The notes under the pieces: generated by a model
The model's database searches: none
What the model saw: only the letters and a program-made list of their open reading frames with translations
Told to the model about the DNA's origin: nothing
DNA from: Corynebacterium breve
GTDB lineage: Bacteria > Actinomycetota > Actinomycetes > Mycobacteriales > Mycobacteriaceae
DNA: 64,000 nt
Assembly (NCBI RefSeq): GCF_030252165.1
Contig: NZ_CP126969.1
Coordinates: 186,001 to 250,000 of the forward strand
Direction: 5' to 3'
Part shown: positions 1-8,589 of the stretch, in pieces
Position numbering within the stretch: position 1 is the first letter of the stretch
How the letters are laid out: the number at the start of each line of letters is the position of its first letter
Translations under genes and position numbers: made by a program

Positions 1-1727
1 CAGGTACCAGTGATGTACTCGGCTGCACGATCTGGGGAGTAGATGCCGCCACCCACGGTAAGCAGGGCGTTCGGGTATTTACGCACCTCGGCGTAGGTGT
101 CCAGCAGCATGTCGTCCAGGTCAGTCCAGGAGTGGTGACCGCCCGCGTGGCCGTCTTCTACCTGCAGGATGACTGGGAAATCTGGGTTCGCGGCCGCGAT
201 CTTGATCGCATCTCGGATCTGCTTTGTGGTTCCCGGCTTAAATGCGATGTATGGGAAGCCGTCGCTAGATAGCTGTGCAAGTAGCTCAGTGGCCTCGTCC
301 ACCTCCGGGATACCCGCGGAGACACATACGCCGTTGAAAGATGCACCCGCAGCGCGAGCCTTAGGCACGATTCGTGCCTGGCCGAACTGGAGGTTCCACA
401 GGAAGCGGTCGAAGAACATGGTGTTGAACTGCGCGGTTCGACCCGGTTCGAGGAAGGACTCCATGTTGTCTTTGTGGTGGTTAAACACCTCATCGGAGTA
501 CATTCCGCCGCCGGCCATCTCGGTCCAGTAGCCAGCGTTGGCGGCTGCAGCGACGATCTCGCCATCGGCGGAGGTCGGGGTCATGCCACCCAGCATGATC
601 GGTGAAAGGCCGGTGACCGTGGAGAAGCGGGTCTGGGTGTAGGTCTTGCCATCGGGCAGGCGCACCAGTCGCGGCGCAAACTCCGAGTAGTCCACGGCCT
701 CAGGCAGTTCGGTTCCAGGGGTGGCCAGCTCGTCGCGGCTTGTCGACGAATCCGCGGTGAGTACCGGGACGCCAGCGCCGGCAACAAGCTTCGCGGTGAA
801 ACTTGCCAGTGACTTGTCCAGGGAGATGATGTGGGAGACGTTTTCGTCGAGAAGCCAGGAGACCTCGTGGGGCCAATCGTGGTGATCGTGCAAAATTGCG
901 TTGGCCAGCTCGCGGGCGGTGGCTACTCCTAGGTCGATGCCACATTCGTCAGCCCACTGCGCAGCAAGCTCGACGGCCTCGCTGTTGGTGGTGTTGTGGA
1001 ATGGGTATGCGACTGGGAGCTCGTCGAAAAGCGGGGTGATTTCGGAGCCACCGAACTCTGCGGACTCCAGACGCGCATTATGCGCGTCGGCAGCGGCGGT
1101 GATTGCTGCCTGGGCCTGTTCCAGTGCTTCCGGGGTGCCGGAAAGAACGATGTGGCGAGGGCCGTTGAGTACCGCTGCCTGCGCACCGGCAATGTCTGCG
1201 ATGATCTCGGTGAGCTGTTCTAGGTGCAAGCCACGAACAGAGAGCATGTGCGGGCGATCGTCGGTAGCGCCGTGCACGTGGGATGCCGCGGTACCCAGCA
1301 GGATGGCAAAGGCCAGCGCCTGCTCAGGCTGGCGTGCGGCAACGACACCGAGGGAGCCCTGGGAATGTCCGGCGAGCAGCGTCTCGGTGATGTCCATTCC
1401 TAGGTCGCGCAGCTGGTCAACGGCGGCGATTTGGCTCAAGACGATGCCCGGCACGCTGACGGCCGGATGGGCGTCGATGGCAATGGGAGCTGGGGATGCA
1501 TCTTCGGCAAGCAGCGCGCGCAGGCGCTCGGTGGCTCCGGGCACGGTCGAGGCGATGAGGCGTGCGATTGGGCCGGTGGTGGTGCGCGCGCGATCTAGCA
1601 GATCGCTGAGGCGGGTGCGGGTCAGAGGCGACGTGGCTGCGTCGGCTAGAGCGTACTGCCAATTCGACCCTTGTCCCTGGAAGATGAGAGCGGGTTTCGG
1701 CATGGCGAGAAGTGGCGTCAAGGTCAT
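1..1727 (-). CDS. fas: Type I fatty acid synthase, N-terminal part (truncated by window)
   Basis: About 575 codons of a much larger protein; corynebacterial and mycobacterial FAS-I are roughly 3000 residues, and the frame is open to the window edge. The start is ATG at 1727 after an AAAGGA site, giving MTLTPLLAMPKPALIFQGQG. The first ~330 residues are an acyltransferase domain with the nucleophile motif GHSQG near residue 119. After that comes the FMN-type enoyl reductase region, with SPIMLGGMTPTS near residue 379 and ILQVEDGHAGGHH further on. This matches the AT-ER opening of bacterial FAS-I. The enzyme makes C16/C18 acyl-CoA from acetyl- and malonyl-CoA in the cytosol and supplies membrane lipid and mycolate chains. 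Downstream domains (DH, MPT, ACP, KR, KS) lie outside the window. Confidence 0.93.
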   Translation of the reverse strand, partial: MTLTPLLAMPKPALIFQGQGSNWQYALADAATSPLTRTRLSDLLDRARTTTGPIARLIASTVPGATERLRALLAEDASPAPIAIDAHPAVSVPGIVLSQIAAVDQLRDLGMDITETLLAGHSQGSLGVVAARQPEQALAFAILLGTAASHVHGATDDRPHMLSVRGLHLEQLTEIIADIAGAQAAVLNGPRHIVLSGTPEALEQAQAAITAAADAHNARLESAEFGGSEITPLFDELPVAYPFHNTTNSEAVELAAQWADECGIDLGVATARELANAILHDHHDWPHEVSWLLDENVSHIISLDKSLASFTAKLVAGAGVPVLTADSSTSRDELATPGTELPEAVDYSEFAPRLVRLPDGKTYTQTRFSTVTGLSPIMLGGMTPTSADGEIVAAAANAGYWTEMAGGGMYSDEVFNHHKDNMESFLEPGRTAQFNTMFFDRFLWNLQFGQARIVPKARAAGASFNGVCVSAGIPEVDEATELLAQLSSDGFPYIAFKPGTTKQIRDAIKIAAANPDFPVILQVEDGHAGGHHSWTDLDDMLLDTYAEVRKYPNALLTVGGGIYSPDRAAEYITGT

Positions 1728-1877
1728 CCGTAAGTTCCTTTGTGAAAATTAGGGGCCGGAAACAGTACAACTTCGTCACCGTAACTTACTTAGGCGTAGG
1801 AATGGAACGACGCGCCGTCAATTGTGAGGGAACTCTCATGTTTTTCGCAGTCAGTGAGTACTTTTGGGGGTAAAACG

Positions 1878-1919
1878 AAAAACCGGACGCCCGCTTGATG
1901 TAGCGGGTGTCCGGTTTTT
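1878..1919 (-). terminator. Rho-independent terminator of the persulfide operon
   Basis: A 17-bp stem (1878-1894 with 1903-1919, one G-T pair, loop ttgatgta) flanked by A5 and T5. It lies just after the CstR-like gene and before the FAS gene on the same strand. The symmetrical A/T tracts would let it work in either direction. Confidence 0.9.
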
Positions 1920-1936
1920 CGGAAGCAAAAGGGGTG

Positions 1937-2197
1937 TTAAGCCAGCGACAAAAACAGCTTCTGTAGTCGCTTTTCGTCCAGAGAGTCTGGCCCTTGCTCA
2001 AGGATGCACTTCTTCATCCCCTCAGAGATGACAAGGAATCCGGCGCGCGAGACGGCGGTAGACACCGCAGAGATCTGCGTGGCAACCTTCTCGCACTCTT
2101 CGCCCTCTTCCAGCATGCGGATGATGCCGTCGAGTTGGCCGCGTGCGCGCTTCAGCCGAGTGATAGCTGCTTTTGCGTCTTCCTTATCAATGTTCAT
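1937..2197 (-). CDS. cstR: CstR-like (CsoR/DUF156 family) persulfide-sensing repressor
   Basis: An 86-residue all-helical DUF156 repressor. The family signature RLKRARGQLDGIIRM is clear. Cys35 and Cys64 fall at the spacing of the two sensing cysteines in this family. The His four residues before the second Cys, a copper ligand in CsoR, is Gly here (ISEGMKKC). That resembles CstR, which senses per- and polysulfides through the two Cys, rather than Cu(I)-sensing CsoR. It is the last gene of an operon with a rhodanese-fused CoA-disulfide reductase, and ATACCCC/GGGGTAT operators lie in the operon promoter, which suggests autoregulation. ATG at 2197 gives the usual family N-terminus (MNIDK); a GTG at 2221 overlapping the upstream gene is an alternative. 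The sensing specificity is inferred. Confidence 0.85.
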   Translation of the reverse strand: MNIDKEDAKAAITRLKRARGQLDGIIRMLEEGEECEKVATQISAVSTAVSRAGFLVISEGMKKCILEQGPDSLDEKRLQKLFLSLA

Positions 2198-2202
2198 GAG
2201 GT

Positions 2203-3801
2203 CTACTGTACTGCTGCCCACGTGACATACCCACCGTCGAGGTTAGAAACGTCGATCTCGTTGTTTCGCAGCAACGACGTCGCCGTGTGGCTGCGCACGC
2301 CGGTCTGGCAGTGCACGATGATCTTCTTGCCTCGCAGTTCGTCGATGTGATCGCGCAGTGTGTTCAGTGGGATATTGCGCGAACCTGGGATGGCTCCCGC
2401 CGCATATTCACTGGTCTCACGGACGTCAATCAGCTCGAAGCCTTGGGCCAGCTTCTCTTCGATCTCGTAGTACTGAACTGTCTTCTCGCCACGGATCATG
2501 TTGTCGTTGATAAACCCGGCCATATTGACTGGGTCCTTCGCAGACGAAAACTGTGGAGCATAGGAAAGTTCCAGGTCTGCAAGATCGGTTGCCTTGAGAC
2601 CCGCGCGCATGGCGGTAGCGATTACATCAATACGCTTATCGACGCCCGCCTGGCCCACGCCCTGCGCCCCGAGGATCTCATCGGTATCGGCGTTGACAAC
2701 GAGCTTGAGATGGACAGTCGATGCGCCGGGGTAGTAACCTGCGTGATCCGCCGGGTGAAGATGGATGAGGCGCAGGTTGTGGCCCTTTTGTCGCGCGCGA
2801 CGCTCGTTCCAGCCCACGGATGCCGCGGACAAGCCGAAGAGGCCGACAATGGAGGTGCCGAGGGTGCCGGTGCGCTTGGTGTCGCGGCCCGCGATGATGT
2901 CCGCAACCATGCGTCCGTGACGGTTCGCGGTCTGTGCGAGCGGAACCAGGGTGTCGGTCCCGTCGATGCCATCGCGCTTTTCGGCTGCGTCGCCGAGGGC
3001 GAAGATCTTTGGATCGGATGTGCGCTGCTCGTCGTCGACAACGATGCCGCCGCGCTCGCCGACCTCTAGACCTGCCATGACCGCGAGCTCGTTGGCCGGT
3101 GCAACGCCCACGGCTGCGATGGTGATGTCCGAGTCGATCGTGCGACCATCGGACAAGGTGATCGAGTTGGTGTCGATGCGGGTTGTGTCGGCGTTAAGCA
3201 GGACTGTCACGCCGTTGGCTTCGAGGTGTTTGCGTACGATGGCGGACATCTCGGAATCCAGTGGCGCCATGATTTCAGGTCCACGTTCAATGACGGTGGT
3301 CTTGATGCCACGGTGCGTGAAGTTTTCTGCAAGCTCCAGGCCGATGAATCCGCCGCCAATAACTGCGGCGGATTTCGCTCCCTCGGTAGCTGCCACGATG
3401 CGGTCGACATCTTCGACGTTGCGCAGGGTGAGTGCATGCTCGATGCCATCGATGGGCAGCTGGATCGGGTTCGCGCCGGGGGAGAGGACGAGGGTGTCGT
3501 ACTTGAGGGTCTCGCCCTGTTCGGTGGTGATGGTCTGGTTGTCTCGGTCAATCGAGACTGCGCGGGTGTTCACGCGAACGTCTAGGTTGAAGCGATCCTT
3601 CAGTGCCTCAGGGGTCTGTAGGAGGAGCGCATCGCGATCGGTGATCACGTTGCCCACGTAGTAGGGCAGGCCGCAGTTGGCAAAGCTGACGTTGCCGGAA
3701 GCCTCTAGGACGATGATTTCCATGTCCTCGTCGTTACGGCGGAGGCGGGTTGCGGTGGACATGCCACCGGCGACACCGCCAATGATGATGGTGGTGGTCA
3801 T
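2203..3801 (-). CDS. CoA-disulfide / persulfide reductase fused to rhodanese
   Basis: A 532-residue flavoprotein. Residues 1-~440 are a pyridine nucleotide-disulfide oxidoreductase with an FAD fold (IIIGGVAGGMSTATRL) and the single active-site Cys43 in SFANCGLPYY, the position used by CoA-disulfide reductases. A second NAD(P)H-binding GGGFIGLE follows mid-protein. The last ~100 residues are a rhodanese domain with catalytic Cys498 in HCQTGVRS. CoADR-rhodanese fusions reduce CoA-persulfide, polysulfide or CoA disulfide using NAD(P)H. The CstR-like gene downstream and the operators upstream place it in a sulfide/persulfide stress operon. It begins 14 bp after the small Cys protein. Length and architecture are normal for the family; the exact substrate is inferred. 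Confidence 0.92.
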   Translation of the reverse strand: MTTTIIIGGVAGGMSTATRLRRNDEDMEIIVLEASGNVSFANCGLPYYVGNVITDRDALLLQTPEALKDRFNLDVRVNTRAVSIDRDNQTITTEQGETLKYDTLVLSPGANPIQLPIDGIEHALTLRNVEDVDRIVAATEGAKSAAVIGGGFIGLELAENFTHRGIKTTVIERGPEIMAPLDSEMSAIVRKHLEANGVTVLLNADTTRIDTNSITLSDGRTIDSDITIAAVGVAPANELAVMAGLEVGERGGIVVDDEQRTSDPKIFALGDAAEKRDGIDGTDTLVPLAQTANRHGRMVADIIAGRDTKRTGTLGTSIVGLFGLSAASVGWNERRARQKGHNLRLIHLHPADHAGYYPGASTVHLKLVVNADTDEILGAQGVGQAGVDKRIDVIATAMRAGLKATDLADLELSYAPQFSSAKDPVNMAGFINDNMIRGEKTVQYYEIEEKLAQGFELIDVRETSEYAAGAIPGSRNIPLNTLRDHIDELRGKKIIVHCQTGVRSHTATSLLRNNEIDVSNLDGGYVTWAAVQ

Positions 3802-3815
3802 GTTGCGATTACTCC

Positions 3816-3974
3816 CTAGCGTCCGAAGAGTCCGCCAAGGAAGCCCTTGGAAGGCTCGCGCTCACAGGTGCACCACTGAGATGCCGGGACGGATGCCTTG
3901 ACTTGCTCGATATGTTGGCCGCAGCCGGCCCAGGTGGTCTTGCCGCACTTGTTGCACTTAACTGGAGAACACAT
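3816..3974 (-). CDS. Small Cys-rich protein (52 aa), first gene of the persulfide operon
   Basis: Start ATG at 3974 has a good AAGGAA site 6 nt upstream. The 52-residue product carries Cys at 2, 7, 10, 18, 35 and 37 plus His21, including a CxxC (residues 7-10) and CTC (35-37), and ends in a Gly-rich tail. This looks like a compact zinc-binding or thiol-rich protein. I recognise it only as a conserved hypothetical of the kind found beside rhodanese and CsoR genes in actinobacteria. It is the promoter-proximal gene of the operon, 14 bp from the persulfide reductase. A longer in-frame start at 4055 would run through both operators and is rejected. Metal binding or sulfur carriage is inferred from the Cys content alone. 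Confidence 0.75.
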   Translation of the reverse strand: MCSPVKCNKCGKTTWAGCGQHIEQVKASVPASQWCTCEREPSKGFLGGLFGR

Positions 3975-3999
3975 TTTGGGTTCCTTACTGAATGAACTA

Positions 4000-4014
4000 A
4001 TACCCCAGAGGTAT
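4000..4014. promoter_or_regulatory. Distal CsoR/CstR-type operator half-palindrome
   Basis: ATACC-N5-GGTAT (ATACCCCAGAGGTAT). It resembles DUF156-repressor operators and lies in the leader between the second operator and the first gene. Its centre is about 30 bp, close to three helical turns, from the perfect site at 4030-4045. Confidence 0.7.
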
Positions 4015-4029
4015 CTGACATCTGCCACT

Positions 4030-4045
4030 ATACCCCTAGGGGTAT
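4030..4045. promoter_or_regulatory. Perfect CsoR/CstR-type operator
   Basis: ATACCCCTAGGGGTAT is a perfect 16-bp palindrome 55 bp upstream of the small Cys protein's start codon, in its promoter region. The cognate repressor is probably the CstR-like product encoded at the end of the same operon. Confidence 0.8.
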
Positions 4046-4066
4046 TAAAGTGCAAGGGGTTGCAAC

Positions 4067-5776
4067 CTAGTGCTTTTCCAAAAGCGACAGTAGATCCTGC
4101 TGGACTTCGCGACGACGAATCTTGCCCAACTGATCTGAGGCCAAGTGCTCAAAGTGGTAGAACGTGCGTGGCACCTTGTAGCGAGTGAGACGCTGGCGCG
4201 CGTAGGACTTGAGCCCGTCTGGGTCCAGCGCTGCACCATCGCGCAGGGTGACACAGGCAACGACATCCTCCGAGCCATCCTCACGAGGACGGCCGACGAC
4301 GGCTACATTCTCAATGTCTGGGTGCTCGCGCACGATATCTTCAACTTCCGCCGGATAGACGTTGAAGCCGCCAGTGATGATGACTTCCTTGATACGAGCG
4401 ACGATGCGGATGAAACCGTCTTCCTCCATGATCGCCATGTCGCCGGTGCGGAACCAGCCCTCATGGAACGAATCCTCGGTGGCCTCTGGATTGTTCAGAT
4501 ATCCCTTGAACACCTGTGGGCCACGGACCAAGAGCTCGCCCTCGGTGCCGTCTGGCTGGGTCTCGTCGAGATTATCTGGGTTCGCAATTCGAATATCGGT
4601 ATCTGGGAACGGCACGCCGATATAACCTGGGCGGCGGTTCTCGGTCATCGGATTTCCCACGATCACCGGCGCGGTTTCCGTGAGCCCGTAGCCCTCGACG
4701 AGCAGGCCTCCAGTGAGGTGCTCCCATTCCTCGACAGTTTCGATAGGCAACGCCGCAGCGCCCGACAGCGAATTGCGTACGCCCTTGATTTCGATGCCCT
4801 TATTCTTCGCAGCCTCGATGATTTTGGAGTACAACGTTGGCACACCGGGGATCCAGGTCGGGGTGTGCTTTTTCATGATGTCCATGATCAATGGGATGCG
4901 AGGTGCAGGCATGAGCACCATCTCGCCCCCGATATACACGCTGAGTGCGCCGATCAGGGTTAAGCCATAAGCGTGGAACATGGGTAGCGCGCCGAGCATG
5001 CGCTCATCAGATTCGCCTAAGCGGGGCACCCAGGCCTCGCCCATTATGCAGTTAGCGACGATATTGCCGTGGGACAGTTCAGCGCCTTTCGGCGTTCCTG
5101 TTGTGCCCGATGTGTACAACACCACCGCGGGGTGGTCCCGAGTGATGCCCTCAGGGGAGGTGAAGTTCTTTCCGTCACCGCCAATGGCAGTGCCCACTAG
5201 TGATCCCCAAGGAACCGTATTAGGGGCATCGCCCGTCAGCTGGTCGCGCTTCTCCTTGAGCGGAGGGATAGGGACGCGGAGTGCGAGCTGTTGAAAGCGT
5301 GGCATCGCCTCGATCATGTTCACGCTGACGATTGTTTCCAAGTTGGTGGTCTCGCGGAGAACTTCCACCGTAGTTGCGGCCTTGTCCCAGACAATGGCGA
5401 TGCGTGCGCCGTGGTCACGGAATAGTGGCGCAAGTTCGTGAGAAGTGTAGAGCGGGTTGTGCTCGACGACGACGGCGCCGAGCTTGAGTACCGCGTAAAA
5501 CGCCACGATGTGTTGTGGGCAGTTAGGTAGGACGATAGCTACTCGGTCCCCGGGGCGCACGCCGAATGCGCGGAGGCCCGCGGCGGCTGCGCGTACTTGG
5601 TGATCTAGCTCGGCATAAGTTTGCGAACGGCCGAAGAACCACGTGGCTGGCTTGTGGGGGTTAGCCGCCAAGTTGTCGTCGTAAACGTCAATCAGCGTTG
5701 TGTCGCCGTACTCCAACGTGGGAGACGTCCACTCTGCGTACTGCGCAGTCCATGCCTTTGTTTCGTAAGCCGACAT
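4067..5776 (-). CDS. Long-chain fatty-acid-CoA ligase (FadD), copy 1
   Basis: A 569-residue ANL-superfamily ligase. The AMP-binding P-loop reads YTSGTTGTPKGAELSH, followed by GYGLTE (A5), RTGDM (A7) and a C-terminal domain with the A8 hinge RIKEVIITGGFNVYPAEVE and the A10 lysine in QLGKIRRR. It should activate fatty acids to acyl-AMP and then acyl-CoA in the cytosol or at the membrane. The ATG at 5776 follows AAGAAAGG. A closely related paralogue lies just upstream (5855-7570) on the same strand, separated by 78 bp. Both lie near the FAS-I gene, which fits uptake or recycling of fatty acids. Acyl chain preference cannot be read from the sequence. Confidence 0.9.
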   Translation of the reverse strand: MSAYETKAWTAQYAEWTSPTLEYGDTTLIDVYDDNLAANPHKPATWFFGRSQTYAELDHQVRAAAAGLRAFGVRPGDRVAIVLPNCPQHIVAFYAVLKLGAVVVEHNPLYTSHELAPLFRDHGARIAIVWDKAATTVEVLRETTNLETIVSVNMIEAMPRFQQLALRVPIPPLKEKRDQLTGDAPNTVPWGSLVGTAIGGDGKNFTSPEGITRDHPAVVLYTSGTTGTPKGAELSHGNIVANCIMGEAWVPRLGESDERMLGALPMFHAYGLTLIGALSVYIGGEMVLMPAPRIPLIMDIMKKHTPTWIPGVPTLYSKIIEAAKNKGIEIKGVRNSLSGAAALPIETVEEWEHLTGGLLVEGYGLTETAPVIVGNPMTENRRPGYIGVPFPDTDIRIANPDNLDETQPDGTEGELLVRGPQVFKGYLNNPEATEDSFHEGWFRTGDMAIMEEDGFIRIVARIKEVIITGGFNVYPAEVEDIVREHPDIENVAVVGRPREDGSEDVVACVTLRDGAALDPDGLKSYARQRLTRYKVPRTFYHFEHLASDQLGKIRRREVQQDLLSLLEKH

Positions 5777-5854
5777 GAGTTTACCTTTCTTCTCGGGTCT
5801 TCTTGCGAGGTTTCATGTGGCTAAGTATTGCACGGAATGGCTTAGCGACGACCT

Positions 5855-7570
5855 TTAGTCGCCGGTTTCGTCGAGAAGCTTCAATAGATCCGCATGCACA
5901 TCGCGACGGCGGATTTTTCCTAGCTGATCGGAGGCGAGGTGTTCGAAGTGGTAGAAGGTGCGAGGCACTTTGTATCGAGTAAGGCGCTCGCGGGCGAAGT
6001 CCTTCAATCCGTCGGGGTCGAGTGCTGCGCCTTCGCCTAGGGTGACGCAGGCGACAACGTCTTCGGAGCCGTCTTTGCGAGGTCGGCCAACGACGGCGAC
6101 GTTCTCAATATCTGGGTGCTCGCGCAGGGCTTCTTCCACCTCTGCCGGGTAGACATTAAAACCGCCGGTGATGATGACTTCCTTGATTCGGGCAACCAAG
6201 CGGATGAAACCATCTTCCTCCATAACTCCGACGTCGCCGGTGCGGAACCAGCCGTTGTGGAAGGACTTCTCGGTTTCCTCCGGTTTGTTCAGGTACCCCT
6301 TGAACACCTGAGGGCCACGGACGAGGAGTTCGCCTTCGACCCCGTCTGGTTGGGTTTCGTCAAGGTTGTCTGGGTTGGCGATACGCACCTCGGTGTCGGG
6401 GAATGGGATACCGATGTATCCAGGGCGACGGGCCTCGCTCATTGGGTTGCCGACGAGAATCGGCGAGGTTTCGGTGAGGCCGTAGCCTTCAACGAGGAGC
6501 CCGTTGGTCAATCGCTCCCACTTTTCTACGGTGCTGGTTGGAAGGGTCGACGCGCCGGAGAAGGCATTGCGAATGCCCTTGATGGCGATGCCTTGCTCTT
6601 CTGCTGCTTGGCCGATCCGCTCGTAGAGTGTTGGAACACCTGGAACCCAAGTCGGGGTGTGCTTCTTCATCACGTCCATAATCAGCGGGATCTTGGGAGC
6701 GGGGAGCAAGACCATTTCCGCGCCAATATATATGGACAGAGTTGCGATCATGGTCATGCCGTAGGCGTGGAATAGCGGTAGTGCCGAAAGCACGCGTTCG
6801 TCTTGATCTCCCAGCCCCTTGACCCACGCTTTGCCTTGGAGAAGGTTGGCAAAGAGGTTTCCGTGGGAGAGCTCTGCACCCTTCGGCTCACCGGTAGTTC
6901 CAGACGTGTACAGGACAAGGGCCGGAGAATCCTTGTGCAGTGAGGGTTCGGAAACGATATCTTCGCCTTCTCCACCGATCGCAGCACCGATCAGGGCTTC
7001 CCAGGGAACAGTATTGGGGGCTGGCGCTGTCAAAGCGTCGCGTGAATCACGAAGTTTCTTGACGGGGATCTTCAATGCGAACTGCTGCAATTTAGGCATT
7101 GCGTTGACCATATTGACACCGATGATGGTCTCTAGATCGGTGTCTTTGCGCAGCTTTTCAAGGGTTGGAGCTGCTTTGTCCCACGCGATAGCAACGCGCG
7201 CACCGTGATCTTTGAACTGATCGCGTAGCTCGTGTGCTGTGTATAGCGGATTGTGCTCGACGACGCTCGCGCCGAGTTTCAGCACCGCATAAAACGCAGC
7301 GATGTGCTGCGGGCAGTTCGGCAGCATGATGACCACTCGGTCGCCGGGTCGAACTCCGAAGGCTTTCAGGCCGGCGGCGGCGCGGCGGACAAGCTTGTCA
7401 AGCTCTCCGTAGTTCATCCTGCGACCAAAGAACCATGTTGCGGGTTTGTCTGCGTTGATAGCCAGGTTGTTGTCGTAGATGTCCAACAAGGTGGTGTCCC
7501 CGTAATCAAGGGTGTGTGGAGTCCACGCAGGATAGTGCTGTAACCAGGCTTTGGATTCAAAAGCAGACAT
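5855..7570 (-). CDS. Long-chain fatty-acid-CoA ligase (FadD), copy 2
   Basis: A 571-residue paralogue of the adjacent ligase. The two align end to end without visible large gaps and start almost identically (MSAFESKAW versus MSAYETKAW). The motifs YTSGTTGEPKGAELSH, GYGLTE, RTGDV and KEVIITGGFNVYPAEVE are intact, as is the final QLGKIRRR lysine. ATG at 7570 has TTAGGAAT upstream, and a CCCCGC/GCGGGG hairpin (7586-7602) sits directly before the binding site in the leader. The pair looks like an old tandem duplication: residues diverge most in the 180-230 region before the P-loop. Function is acyl-CoA formation; distinct chain-length use by the two copies is possible but unproven. Confidence 0.9.
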   Translation of the reverse strand: MSAFESKAWLQHYPAWTPHTLDYGDTTLLDIYDNNLAINADKPATWFFGRRMNYGELDKLVRRAAAGLKAFGVRPGDRVVIMLPNCPQHIAAFYAVLKLGASVVEHNPLYTAHELRDQFKDHGARVAIAWDKAAPTLEKLRKDTDLETIIGVNMVNAMPKLQQFALKIPVKKLRDSRDALTAPAPNTVPWEALIGAAIGGEGEDIVSEPSLHKDSPALVLYTSGTTGEPKGAELSHGNLFANLLQGKAWVKGLGDQDERVLSALPLFHAYGMTMIATLSIYIGAEMVLLPAPKIPLIMDVMKKHTPTWVPGVPTLYERIGQAAEEQGIAIKGIRNAFSGASTLPTSTVEKWERLTNGLLVEGYGLTETSPILVGNPMSEARRPGYIGIPFPDTEVRIANPDNLDETQPDGVEGELLVRGPQVFKGYLNKPEETEKSFHNGWFRTGDVGVMEEDGFIRLVARIKEVIITGGFNVYPAEVEEALREHPDIENVAVVGRPRKDGSEDVVACVTLGEGAALDPDGLKDFARERLTRYKVPRTFYHFEHLASDQLGKIRRRDVHADLLKLLDETGD

Positions 7571-7677
7571 AGATTATTCCTAACGCCCCGCAGGAAGCGG
7601 GGGAGCAACAAATAGAGTACGGATCTTCAACGTCGTTGAAAGTGACCGGCTTCGGGCCTAAGCATTAAGTATAACGA

Positions 7678-8589
7678 CTACTGAGTCTCGACCGCCGAGA
7701 GGAAGTCGTCGAGGATCGTGGCATGTGGCATTTTGACATGATCTTGGTCGGGAAGCTCAATCAATTTAGTTTCCTTAAACCCGTTGTCTCGGTAGAACTC
7801 TTCGCCACGCCGGGCAGCAGTGACAGCGTCGAAAGGATAGGCAGGATCTTCGCCGGTATCCAGTTCTCCCACGTACCAGTGGTGGGGGATCGTGGTGCGG
7901 GCGGGATCGGGGAGGTCTCGGAGGAGGCGCTTCTTGGGTGCGCCGCCTCCGCCAAGCATCATGGAGCCACCTGTAACGAGGTCCGATTTGTGTGTAAGCA
8001 TTCCGTACGTGATGAATTCGGCACCACCGGAGTAGCCCATCCACACGATCTTTTTGGGGTCGATGGCTTTATGCTGTGCAAGAGTTTCCTCGACGAGCGC
8101 GGTTACCCAGTCGCGGTTATGTGGAATTGCCTTCCACCAGGTCAGTGATTCGCCACTTGGGTTGGGGTCTGGTGACTTTGGTGCGAGCAAAATCATATTG
8201 TGGGAGGCCGCCACATCTGCCAGGCAATTTGGGAGGTCGGAAGGATTGTCAAACTCCCACGCGCCGTCGCCGTGGAGGCGGACCAATAGGCCGACTGGTT
8301 GTGAGTAATCAATGTCGCGGGCGAACAAATGGTACTCGCCAGTGGTGTCTTGTGTAGAAAATTCGGCATTGAGCTGGACTTCTTCGGGTTTAGCCTCTTT
8401 GAGTGGCCGTGGTACGGCACGGTGGTCATTCTTCTCAAGACCCCATTCGGTACAGGCTGCTTGTTTGGTCACACGGTAATCGAGATAAACGATGGCGGGA
8501 ACGAATAATAGTGCAACGAGCGCGGTGAGCACGATGATGCTGATGATCACCCGTCGTTGCTTTGTCTGCTGGTTGTTACGGGGGAGCAC
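7678..8589 (-). CDS. Membrane-anchored alpha/beta hydrolase (esterase-like)
   Basis: 303 residues. A short basic N-terminus is followed by a membrane segment (residues ~14-35) acting as uncleaved anchor or signal. The outside part has an alpha/beta-hydrolase core: LVRLHGDGAW (oxyanion region), nucleophile elbow GYSGG with Ser187, GELDTGEDPAYP as probable acid region, and DQDHVKMPH near the C-terminus with the catalytic His. This resembles feruloyl-esterase/PHB-depolymerase-like secreted hydrolases, but the substrate is not evident. It lies downstream on the minus strand and diverges from the poly-lysine-synthetase-like gene across a 291-bp region, so a role in hydrolysing that product is conceivable but only suggested by position. 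Confidence 0.8.
   Translation of the reverse strand: MLPRNNQQTKQRRVIISIIVLTALVALLFVPAIVYLDYRVTKQAACTEWGLEKNDHRAVPRPLKEAKPEEVQLNAEFSTQDTTGEYHLFARDIDYSQPVGLLVRLHGDGAWEFDNPSDLPNCLADVAASHNMILLAPKSPDPNPSGESLTWWKAIPHNRDWVTALVEETLAQHKAIDPKKIVWMGYSGGAEFITYGMLTHKSDLVTGGSMMLGGGGAPKKRLLRDLPDPARTTIPHHWYVGELDTGEDPAYPFDAVTAARRGEEFYRDNGFKETKLIELPDQDHVKMPHATILDDFLSAVETQ

Noticed and set aside
901..1752. Long plus-strand frame opposite FAS
   Set aside because: Ser/Ala/Arg-rich shadow of the FAS frame; no family resemblance, while the opposite strand gives a clear FAS-I protein.
1937..2197. Copper-sensing CsoR
   Set aside because: The copper-ligand His position is Gly and the operon encodes persulfide enzymes, not a copper pump.
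4145..4963. 272-codon plus-strand frame opposite FadD copy 1
   Set aside because: Antisense shadow in GC-rich coding DNA. A related shadow occurs at the equivalent place opposite FadD copy 2 (6116-6775), as expected for paralogues.
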